Positions 53,094-64,000 of a stretch of 64,000 nucleotides of DNA are shown piece by piece. Location: NCBI GenBank assembly GCA_023053545.1, contig JAKZAN010000221.1:1-64000 (forward strand). The letters run 5' to 3'. The notes beneath the pieces were generated by a model. The model did not search any database and had not been told where the DNA came from. It worked only from the letters and a program-made list of their open reading frames with translations. The stretch comes from Lepidurus packardi (taxonomy: Eukaryota > Arthropoda > Branchiopoda > Notostraca > Triopsidae). The first letter of the stretch is position 1; each line of letters begins with the position of its first letter. Both the position numbers and the translations under genes were made by a program.

Positions 53094-55466
53094 GCTTACG
53101 GACTGAATTAATTACTTACGGAATGAATTAATTCCGTACGGCCTGATTTAATTCCTTACTGACTGAATTAATTCCTTACGGAATGGATTAATTCCTTACG
53201 GACTAAATTAATTCCTTACGGATTGAATTAATTCCTTACGGATTGAAATAATTCCTTACGGATTGAATTAATTCTTTAGGATTGATTGAATTCCTTACTT
53301 ACTGAATTAATTCCTTACGTCCTTAATAAATTCCTTACGGACTAAATTAATTCCTTACGTACTTAATTAATTCCTTACGGACTAAATTAATTCCTTACGG
53401 ACTGAATTAATTCCTTAGGGACTGAATTAATTCTTTAGGATTGATTGAATTCCTTTCTTACTGAATTAATTCCTTACGGCCTGAATTAATTCCTTACATA
53501 CTGAATTAATTCCTTACGGATTGAATTAATTCCTTACGGACTGAATTAATTCCTTACGAACTGAATTAATTCCTTACGGACTGAATTAGTTCCTTACGGA
53601 CTGAATTAATTCCTTACGGACTGAATTAATTCCTTACGGACTGAATTAATTCCTTACGGACTGAATTAATTCCTTACGGACTGAATTAATTCTTTAGGAT
53701 TTATTGAATTCCTTAATTACTGAATTAATTCCTTACTTACTTAATTAATTCCTTACGGAATGAATTAATTCCTTACGGATTGATTGAATTCCTTTCTTAC
53801 TGAATTAATTCCTTACGTACTTAATTAATTCCTTACGGACTAAATTAATTCCTGACGTACTTAATTAATTCCTTACGGACTAAATTAATTCCTTACGGAC
53901 TGAATTAATTCCTTACGGACTGAATTAATTACTTACGGAATGAATTAATTCCGTACGGCCTGATTTAATTCCTTACTGACTGAATTAATTCCTTACGGAC
54001 TGAATTAATTCCTTACGGCCTGAATTAATTCCTTACGGACTGAATTAATTCCTTATGGATTGAATTAATTCCTTACGGACTGAATTAATTCCTTACGGAT
54101 TGATTGAATTCCTTTCTTACTGAATTAATTCCTTACGGACAGAATTAATTCCTTACGGAATGAATTAATTCTTTAGGATTGATTGAATTCCTTACTTACT
54201 GAATTAATTCCTTACGTACTTAATTAATTCCTTACGGATTGAATTAATTCCTTACGGATTGATTGAATTCCTTTCTTACTGAATTAATTCCTTACGGACA
54301 GAATTAATTCCTTAAGGAATGAATTAATTTCTTTACGGCCTGATGTAATACCTTACGGACTGAATTAATTCTTTAGGGTTGATTGAATTCCTTTCTTACT
54401 TAATTAATTCCTTACGGACTAAATTAATTCCTTACGGACTGAATTAATTCCTTTCGGACTGAATTAATTCTTTAGGATTGATTGAATTCCTTTCCTACTG
54501 AATTAATTCGTTACGGACTGAATTAATTCCTTACATACTGAATTAATTCCTTACGGACTGAATTAATTCCTTACGGACTGAATTAATACCTTACATACTG
54601 AATTAATTCCTAACGGACTGAATTAATTCCTTATGGACTGAATTAATTCCTTACGGACTGAATTAATTCCTTACGGACTGAATTAATTCCTTACGGACTG
54701 AATTAATTCTTTAGGATTTATTGAATTCCTTACTTACTGAATTAATTCCTTACGTACTTAATTAATTCCTTACGGACTGAATTAATTCATTACGGACTGA
54801 ATTAATTCCTTACGGACTGAATTAATTCCTTACGTACTTAATTAATTCCTTTCAGACTAAATTAATTCCTTACTTACTTAATTAATTCCTTACGGACTGA
54901 ATTAATTCCTTACGGACTTAATTAATTCCTTACGGACTAAATTAATTCCTTACGGACTGAATTAATTCCTTACGGACTGAATTAATTCCTTACGGACTGA
55001 ATTAATTCCTTACGGACTGAATTAATTCCTTACGGACTGAATTAATTCCTTTCAGACTGAATTAATTCCTTACAGACTGAATTAATTCCTTACGGACTGA
55101 ATTAATTCCTTACGGACTAAATTAATTCCTTACGGACTGAATTAATTCCTTACGGACTGAATTAATTCCTTACGAACTGAATTAATTCCTTACGGACTGA
55201 ATTAATTCCTTACGGACTGAATTAATTCTTTAGGATTGATTGAATTCCATACTTACTGAATTAATTCCTTACATACTTAATTAATTCCTTACGGATTGAA
55301 TTAATTCCTTACGGATTGATTGAATTCCTTTCTTACTGAATTAATTCCTTACGGACAGAATTAATTCCTTAAGGAATGAATTAATTTCTTTACGGTCTGA
55401 TGTAATACCTTACGGACTGAATTAATTCTTTAGGGTTGATTGAATTCCTTACTTACTGAATTAATT
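53094..55466 (+). repeat. Zone F higher-order repeat, copy 2 (2373 bp)
   Basis: It has the same length and order as copy 1. Differences I noticed are few, for example TTTCGGACTAA in copy 1 against TTACGGACTAA here, and TTTTGGATTG against TTTAGGATTG. Confidence 0.9.
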
Positions 55467-57839
55467 GCTTACGGACTGAATTAATTACTTACGGAATGAA
55501 TTAATTCCGTACGGCCTGATTTAATTCCTTACTGACTGAATTAATTCCTTACGGAATGGATTAATTCCTTACGGACTAAATTAATTCCTTACGGATTGAA
55601 TTAATTCCTTACGGATTGAAATAATTCCTTACGGATTGAATTAATTCTTTAGGATTGATTGAATTCCTTACTTACTGAATTAATTCCTTACGTCCTTAAT
55701 AAATTCCTTACGGACTAAATTAATTCCTTACGTACTTAATTAATTCCTTACGGACTAAATTAATTCCTTACGGACTGAATTAATTCCTTAGGGACTGAAT
55801 TAATTCTTTAGGATTGATTGAATTCCTTTCTTACTGAATTAATTCCTTACGGCCTGAATTAATTCCTTACATACTGAATTAATTCCTTACGGATTGAATT
55901 AATTCCTTACGGACTGAATTAATTCCTTACGAACTGAATTAATTCCTTACGGACTGAATTAGTTCCTTACGGACTGAATTAATTCCTTACGGACTGAATT
56001 AATTCCTTACGGACTGAATTAATTCCTTACGGACTGAATTAATTCCTTACGGACTGAATTAATTCTTTAGGATTTATTGAATTCCTTAATTACTGAATTA
56101 ATTCCTTACTTACTTAATTAATTCCTTACGGAATGAATTAATTCCTTACGGATTGATTGAATTCCTTTCTTACTGAATTAATTCCTTACGTACTTAATTA
56201 ATTCCTTACGGACTAAATTAATTCCTGACGTACTTAATTAATTCCTTACGGACTAAATTAATTCCTTAAGGACTGAATTAATTCCTTACGGACTGAATTA
56301 ATTACTTACGGAATGAATTAATTCCGTACGGCCTGATTTAATTCCTTACTGACTGAATTAATTCCTTACGGACTGAATTAATTCCTTACGGCCTGAATTA
56401 ATTCCTTACGGACTGAATTAATTCCTTATGGATTGAATTAATTCCTTACGGACTGAATTAATTCCTTACGGATTGATTGAATTCCTTTCTTACTGAATTA
56501 ATTCCTTACGGACAGAATTAATTCCTTACGGAATGAATTAATTCTTTAGGATTGATTGAATTCCTTACTTACTGAATTAATTCCTTACGTACTTAATTAA
56601 TTCCTTACGGATTGAATTAATTCCTTACGGATTGATTGAATTCCTTTCTTACTGAATTAATTCCTTACGGACAGAATTAATTCCTTAAGGAATGAATTAA
56701 TTTCTTTACGGCCTGATGTAATACCTTACGGACTGAATTAATTCTTTAGGGTTGATTGAATTCCTTTCTTACTTAATTAATTCCTTACGGACTAAATTAA
56801 TTCCTTACGGACTGAATTAATTCCTTTCGGACTGAATTAATTCTTTAGGATTGATTGAATTCCTTTCCTACTGAATTAATTCGTTACGGACTGAATTAAT
56901 TCCTTACATACTGAATTAATTCCTTACGGACTGAATTAATTCCTTACGGACTGAATTAATACCTTACATACTGAATTAATTCCTAACGGACTGAATTAAT
57001 TCCTTATGGACTGAATTAATTCCTTACGGACTGAATTAATTCCTTACGGACTGAATTAATTCCTTACGGACTGAATTAATTCTTTAGGATTTATTGAATT
57101 CCTTACTTACTGAATTAATTCCTTACGTACTTAATTAATTCCTTACGGACTGAATTAATTCATTACGGACTGAATTAATTCCTTACGGACTGAATTAATT
57201 CCTTACGTACTTAATTAATTCCTTTCAGACTAAATTAATTCCTTACTTACTTAATTAATTCCTTACGGACTGAATTAATTCCTTACGGACTTAATTAATT
57301 CCTTACGGACTAAATTAATTCCTTACGGACTGAATTAATTCCTTACGGACTGAATTAATTCCTTACGGACTGAATTAATTCCTTACGGACTGAATTAATT
57401 CCTTACGGACTGAATTAATTCCTTTCAGACTGAATTAATTCCTTACAGACTGAATTAATTCCTTACGGACTGAATTAATTCCTTACGGACTAAATTAATT
57501 CCTTACGGACTGAATTAATTCCTTACGGACTGAATTAATTCCTTACGAACTGAATTAATTCCTTACGGACTGAATTAATTCCTTATGGACTGAATTAATT
57601 CTTTAGGATTGATTGAATTCCATACTTACTGAATTAATTCCTTACATACTTAATTAATTCCTTACGGATTGAATTAATTCCTTACGGATTGATTGAATTC
57701 CTTTCTTACTGAATTAATTCCTTACGGACAGAATTAATTCCTTAAGGAATGAATTAATTTCTTTACGGTCTGATGTAATACCTTACGGACTGAATTAATT
57801 CTTTAGGGTTGATTGAATTCCTTACTTACTGAATTAATT
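55467..57839 (+). repeat. Zone F higher-order repeat, copy 3 (2373 bp)
   Basis: GCTTACGG landmarks at 55467 and 57840 give exactly 2373 bp again. A private TTAAGGACTG near 56274 and TTATGGACTG near 57580 distinguish it. Confidence 0.9.
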
Positions 57840-60172
57840 GCTTACGGACTGAATTAATTCCTTACGGAATGGATTAATTCCTTACGGACTAAATTAATTC
57901 CTTACGGATTGAATTAATTCCTTACGGATTGAAATAATTCCTTACGGATTGAATTAATTCTTTAGGATTGATTGAATTCCTTACTTACTGAATTAATTCC
58001 TTACGTCCTTAATAAATTCCTTACGGACTAAATTAATTCCTTACGTACTTAATTAATTCCTTACGGACTAAATTAATTCCTTACGGACTGAATTAATTCC
58101 TTAGGGACTGAATTAATTCTTTAGGATTGATTGAATTCCTTTCTTACTGAATTAATTCCTTACGGCCTGAATTAATTCCTTACATACTGAATTAATTCCT
58201 TACGGATTGAATTAATTCCTTACGGACTGAATTAATTCCTTACGAACTGAATTAATTCCTTACGGACTGAATTAGTTCCTTACGGACTGAATTAATTCCT
58301 TACGGACTGAATTAATTCTTTACGGACTGAATTAATTCCTTACGGACTGAATTAATTCCTTACGGACTGAATTAATCCTTTAGGATTTATTGAATTCCTT
58401 AATTACTGAATTAATTCCTTACTTACTTAATTAATTCCTTACTTACTTAATTAATTCCTTACGGAATGAATTAATTCCTTACGGATTGATTGAATTCCTT
58501 TCTTACTGAATTAATTCCTTACGTACTTAATTAATTCCTTACGGACTAAATTAATTCCTGACGTACTTAATTAATTCCTTACGGACTAAATTAATTCCTT
58601 ACGGACTGAATTAATTCCTTACGGACTGAATTAATTACTTACGGAATGAATTAATTCCGTACTGACTGAATTAATTCCTTACGGACTGAATTAATTCCTT
58701 ACGGACTGAATTAATTCCTTACGGCCTGAATTAATTCCTTACGGACTGAATTAATTCCTTATGGATTGAATTAATTCCTTACGGACTGAATTAATTCCTT
58801 ACGGATTGATTGAATTCCTTTCTTACTGAATTAATTCCTTACGGACAGAATTAATTCCTTACGGAATGAATTAATTCTTTAGGATTGATTGAATTCCTTA
58901 CTTACTGAATTAATTCCTTACGTACTTAATTAATTCCTTACGGATTGAATTAATTCCTTACGGATTGATTGAATTCCTTTCTTACTGAATTAATTCCTTA
59001 CGGACAGAATTAATTCCTTAAGGAATGAATTAATTTCTTTACGGCCTGATGTAATACCTTACGGACTGAATTAATTCTTTAGGGTTGATTGAATTCCTTT
59101 CTTACTTAATTAATTCCTTACGGACTAAATTAATTCCTTACGGACTGAATTAATTCCTTTCGGACTGAATTAATTCTTTAGGATTGATTGAATTCCTTTC
59201 CTACTGAATTAATTCGTTACGGACTGAATTAATTCCTTACATACTGAATTAATTCCTTACGGACTGAATTAATTCCTTACGGACTGAATTAATACCTTAC
59301 ATACTGAATTAATTCCTAACGGACTGAATTAATTCCTTATGGACTGAATTAATTCCTTACGGACTGAATTAATTCCTTACGGACTGAATTAATTCTTTAC
59401 GGACTGAATTAATTCTTTAGGATTTATTGAATTCCTTACTTACTGAATTAATTCCTTACGTACTTAATTAATTCCTTACGGACTGAATTAATTCATTACG
59501 GACTGAATTAATTCCTTACGGACTGAATTAATTCCTTACGTACTTAATTAATTCCTTTCAGACTAAATTAATTCCTTACTTACTTAATTAATTCCTTACG
59601 GACTGAATTAATTCCTTACGGACTTAATTAATTCCTTACGGACTAAATTAATTCCTTACGGACTGAATTAATTCCTTACGGACTGAATTAATTCCTTACG
59701 GACTGAATTAATTCCTTACGGACTGAATTAATTCCTTACGGACTGAATTAATTCCTTTCAGACTGAATTAATTCCTTACAGACTGAATTAATTCCTTACG
59801 GACTGAATTAATTCCTTACGGACTAAATTAATTCCTTACGGACTGAATTAATTCCTTACGGACTGAATTAATTCCTTACGAACTGAATTAATTCCTTACG
59901 GACTGAATTAATTCCTTACGGACTGAATTAATTCTTTAGGATTGATTGAATTCCATACTTACTGAATTAATTCCTTACATACTTAATTAATTCCTTACGG
60001 ATTGAATTAATTCCTTACGGATTGATTGAATTCCTTTCTTACTGAATTAATTCCTTACGGACAGAATTAATTCCTTAAGGAATGAATTAATTTCTTTACG
60101 GTCTGATGTAATACCTTACGGACTGAATTAATTCTTTAGGGTTGATTGAATTCCTTACTTACTGAATTAATT
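57840..60172 (+). repeat. Zone F higher-order repeat, copy 4 (2333 bp)
   Basis: It is forty bases shorter than copies 1-3. Near its start the ACGGCCTGATTTAA / TTACTGACTG units are missing, and near 58440 the unit TTCCTTACTTACTTAATTAA is doubled. Gains and losses are whole monomers. Confidence 0.85.
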
Positions 60173-60991
60173 GCTTACGGACTGAATTAATTACTTACGG
60201 AATGAATTAATTCCGTACGGCCTGATTTAATTCCTTACTGACTGAATTAATTCCTTACGGAATGGATTAATTCCTTACGGACTAAATTAATTCCTTACGG
60301 ATTGAATTAATTCCTTACGGACTGAATTAATTCCTTACGGACTGAATTAATTCCTTACGTACTTAATTAATTCCTTTCAGACTAAATTAATTCCTTACTT
60401 ACTTAATTAATTCCTTACGGACTGAATTAATTCCTTACGGACTTAATTAATTCCTTACGGACTAAATTAATTCCTTACGGACTGAATTAATTCCTTACGG
60501 ACTGAATTAATTCCTTACGGACTGAATTAATTCCTTACGGACTGAATTAATTCCTTACGGACTGAATTAATTCCTTTCAGACTGAATTAATTCCTTACAG
60601 ACTGAATTAATTCCTTACGGACTGAATTAATTCCTTACGGACTAAATTAATTCCTTACGGACTGAATTAATTCCTTACGGACTGAATTAATTCCTTACGA
60701 ACTGAATTAATTCCTTACGGACTGAATTAATTCCTTATGGACTGAATTAATTCTTTAGGATTGATTGAATTCCATACTTACTGAATTAATTCCTTACATA
60801 CTTAATTAATTCCTTACGGATTGAATTAATTCCTTACGGATTGATTGAATTCCTTTCTTACTGAATTAATTCCTTACGGACAGAATTAATTCCTTAAGGA
60901 ATGAATTAATTTCTTTACGGTCTGATGTAATACCTTACGGACTGAATTAATTCTTTAGGGTTGATTGAATTCCTTACTTACTGAATTAATT
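60173..60991 (+). repeat. Zone F truncated copy 5 (819 bp)
   Basis: It starts with the copy head at 60173 but jumps near 60320 from the head segment to the tail segment, skipping the middle of the HOR. From TACGTACTTAATT at 60356 it repeats 59537 onward at an offset of 819 bp. It reads as a product of unequal exchange. Confidence 0.85.
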
Positions 60992-63324
60992 GCTTACGGA
61001 CTGAATTAATTCCTTACGGAATGGATTAATTCCTTACGGACTAAATTAATTCCTTACGGATTGAATTAATTCCTTACGAATTGAAATAATTCCTTACGGA
61101 TTGAATTAATTCTTTAGGATTGATTGAATTCCTTACTTACTGAATTAATTCCTTACGTCCTTAATAAATTCCTTACGGACTAAATTAATTCCTTACGTAC
61201 TTAATTAATTCCTTACGGACTAAATTAATTCCTTACGGACTGAATTAATTCCTTAGGGACTGAATTAATTCTTTAGGATTGATTGAATTCCTTTCTTACT
61301 GAATTAATTCCTTACGGCCTGAATTAATTCCTTACATACTGAATTAATTCCTTACGGATTGAATTAATTCCTTACGGACTGAATTAATTCCTTACGAACT
61401 GAATTAATTCCTTACGGACTGAATTAGTTCCTTACGGACTGAATTAATTCCTTACGGACTGAATTAATTCTTTACGGACTGAATTAATTCCTTACGGACT
61501 GAATTAATTCCTTACGGACTGAATTAATCCTTTAGGATTTATTGAATTCCTTAATTACTGAATTAATTCCTTACTTACTTAATTAATTCCTTACTTACTT
61601 AATTAATTCCTTACGGAATGAATTAATTCCTTACGGATTGATTGAATTCCTTTCTTACTGAATTAATTCCTTACGTACTTAATTAATTCCTTACGGACTA
61701 AATTAATTCCTGACGTACTTAATTAATTCCTTACGGACTAAATTAATTCCTTACGGACTGAATTAATTCCTTACGGACTGAATTAATTACTTACGGAATG
61801 AATTAATTCCGTACTGACTGAATTAATTCCTTACGGACTGAATTAATTCCTTACGGACTGAATTAATTCCTTACGGCCTGAATTAATTCCTTACGGACTG
61901 AATTAATTCCTTATGGATTGAATTAATTCCTTACGGACTGAATTAATTCCTTACGGATTGATTGAATTCCTTTCTTACTGAATTAATTCCTTACGGACAG
62001 AATTAATTCCTTACGGAATGAATTAATTCTTTAGGATTGATTGAATTCCTTACTTACTGAATTAATTCCTTACGTACTTAATTAATTCCTTACGGATTGA
62101 ATTAATTCCTTACGGATTGATTGAATTCCTTTCTTACTGAATTAATTCCTTACGGACAGAATTAATTCCTTAAGGAATGAATTAATTTCTTTACGGCCTG
62201 ATGTAATACCTTACGGACTGAATTAATTCTTTAGGGTTGATTGAATTCCTTTCTTACTTAATTAATTCCTTACGGACTAAATTAATTCCTTACGGACTGA
62301 ATTAATTCCTTTCGGACTGAATTAATTCTTTAGGATTGATTGAATTCCTTTCCTACTGAATTAATTCGTTACGGACTGAATTAATTCCTTACATACTGAA
62401 TTAATTCCTTACGGACTGAATTAATTCCTTACGGACTGAATTAATACCTTACATACTGAATTAATTCCTAACGGACTGAATTAATTCCTTATGGACTGAA
62501 TTAATTCCTTACGGACTGAATTAATTCCTTACGGACTGAATTAATTCCTTACGGACTGAATTAATTCTTTAGGATTTATTGAATTCCTTACTTACTGAAT
62601 TAATTCCTTACGTACTTAATTAATTCCTTACGGACTGAATTAATTCATTACGGACTGAATTAATTCCTTACGGACTGAATTAATTCCTTACGTACTTAAT
62701 TAATTCCTTTCAGACTAAATTAATTCCTTACTTACTTAATTAATTCCTTACGGACTGAATTAATTCCTTACGGACTTAATTAATTCCTTACGGACTAAAT
62801 TAATTCCTTACGGACTGAATTAATTCCTTACGGACTGAATTAATTCCTTACGGACTGAATTAATTCCTTACGGACTGAATTAATTCCTTACGGACTGAAT
62901 TAATTCCTTTCAGACTGAATTAATTCCTTACAGACTGAATTAATTCCTTACGGACTGAATTAATTCCTTACGGACTAAATTAATTCCTTACGGACTGAAT
63001 TAATTCCTTACGGACTGAATTAATTCCTTACGAACTGAATTAATTCCTTACGGACTGAATTAATTCCTTACGGACTGAATTAATTCTTTAGGATTGATTG
63101 AATTCCATACTTACTGAATTAATTCCTTACATACTTAATTAATTCCTTACGGATTGAATTAATTCCTTACGGATTGATTGAATTCCTTTCTTACTGAATT
63201 AATTCCTTACGGACAGAATTAATTCCTTAAGGAATGAATTAATTTCTTTACGGTCTGATGTAATACCTTACGGACTGAATTAATTCTTTAGGGTTGATTG
63301 AATTCCTTACTTACTGAATTAATT
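60992..63324 (+). repeat. Zone F higher-order repeat, copy 6 (2333 bp)
   Basis: It has the same length as copy 4 and shares its private changes: the missing units at the start and the doubled TTACTTACTTAATTAA unit near 61580. Copies 4 and 6 are therefore more closely related to each other than to copies 1-3. Confidence 0.85.
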
Positions 63325-64000
63325 GCTTACGGACTGAATTAATTACTTACGGAATGAATTAATTCCGTACGGCCTGATTTAATTCCTTACTGACTGAATT
63401 AATTCCTTACGGAATGGATTAATTCCTTACGGACTAAATTAATTCCTTACGGATTGAATTAATTCCTTACGGATTGAAATAATTCCTTACGGATTGAATT
63501 AATTCTTTAGGATTGATTGAATTCCTTACTTACTGAATTAATTCCTTACGTCCTTAATAAATTCCTTACGGACTAAATTAATTCCTTACGTACTTAATTA
63601 ATTCCTTACGGACTAAATTAATTCCTTACGGACTGAATTAATTCCTTAGGGACTGAATTAATTCTTTAGGATTGATTGAATTCCTTTCTTACTGAATTAA
63701 TTCCTTACGGCCTGAATTAATTCCTTACATACTGAATTAATTCCTTACGGATTGAATTAATTCCTTACGGACTGAATTAATTCCTTACGAACTGAATTAA
63801 TTCCTTACGGACTGAATTAGTTCCTTACGGACTGAATTAATTCCTTACGGACTGAATTAATTCCTTACGGACTGAATTAATTCCTTACGGACTGAATTAA
63901 TTCCTTACGGACTGAATTAATTCTTTAGGATTTATTGAATTCCTTAATTACTGAATTAATTCCTTACTTACTTAATTAATTCCTTACGGAATGAATTAAT
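63325..64000 (+). repeat. Zone F copy 7, cut by the window end
   Basis: It begins at GCTTACGG and includes the ACGGCCTGATTTAA and TTACTGACTG units that copies 4 and 6 lack, so it resembles copies 1-3. The array continues beyond the window. Confidence 0.85.

Larger units (their letters stand above)
32819..64000 (+). repeat. 20-bp satellite array, right arm
   Basis: About 1,550 monomers of the same 20-bp family as on the left continue to the window end, so the array extends beyond it. Zone E variants (CATTAGAAACTG, CTGCAG, TTACCGATTTAG, GGAACGAATTAA) dominate to about 50650. The regular zone F repeat follows. One inverted block lies at 46245-47580. No gene, RNA or unique sequence is seen. Confidence 0.98.

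Noticed and set aside
1..64000. Telomeric repeat array
   Set aside because: A 20-bp monomer with one CpG and no G-rich short unit such as TTAGG or TTAGGG in tandem; occasional TTAGGA or TTAGGG strings are single monomer variants.
32819..64000. Hidden protein-coding repeats in the satellite
   Set aside because: The monomer contains TAA in both strands' reading and its period is not a multiple of three, so all six frames are closed within a few monomers.

Overview
The window is almost entirely one tandem satellite with a 20-bp monomer, consensus TTCCTTACGGACTGAATTAA (35% GC). It is interrupted once, by a complete Ty1/copia-type LTR retrotransposon at 28192-32818. There is no host gene, RNA gene or other unique sequence. 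The uninterrupted multi-kilobase satellite and the element type indicate a eukaryotic chromosome, probably pericentromeric, subtelomeric or other heterochromatin. The element's primer-binding site matches the anticodon arm of initiator tRNA-Met, the priming arrangement known from Drosophila copia, so an animal host, perhaps an arthropod, is the best guess. The species cannot be read from this sequence.

Layout. The left array (1-28191) and right array (32819-64000) together hold roughly 2,900 monomers. They include recurring variants: a TACGTACTT form, a 19-bp TTCTTTAGGATTGATTGAA form, a TTTCTTACTG form, a 21-bp ACGGCCTGAT form, and a CATTAGAAACTG / CTGCAG form. The order of variants is itself repeated, giving nested higher-order repeats (HORs). 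Zone A is ~1.46-1.58 kb units (1-3032). Zone B is ~2.79 kb units (about 6381-11960). Zone C is large units that start at a TTGCRG marker (12205, 15157, 20341, ending near 24588) with smaller 0.7-1.0 kb repeats inside. Zone D is a 1057-bp repeat (24889-26495). Zone E is a family rich in CATTAGAAACTG and CTGCAG units (about 26700-50650, hosting the retrotransposon). Zone F is a very regular 2373-bp HOR (50721 to the window end). All monomers point the same way except one block of about 1.34 kb at 46245-47580, which is inverted.

The retrotransposon is 4627 bp: two 198-bp LTRs differing at one base, a 14-nt half-tRNA-type primer site, one open reading frame of 1365 codons (gag zinc knuckle, protease, integrase, reverse transcriptase, RNase H) and a G-rich polypurine tract. 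All catalytic motifs are present, so it looks recent and possibly autonomous. It lacks a matching 5-bp target duplication, and the two flanks come from different positions of the HOR, which suggests satellite rearrangement or inter-element recombination after insertion. Its integrase-RT linker carries two AT-hook-like GRP motifs, a possible link to its residence in AT-rich satellite.

I found no candidate for a new enzymatic or defence system. The most notable content is the array architecture, the inverted block, and the element's junctions and linker. HOR coordinates were read by eye from landmark variants, and boundaries marked approximate could shift by a monomer or more.
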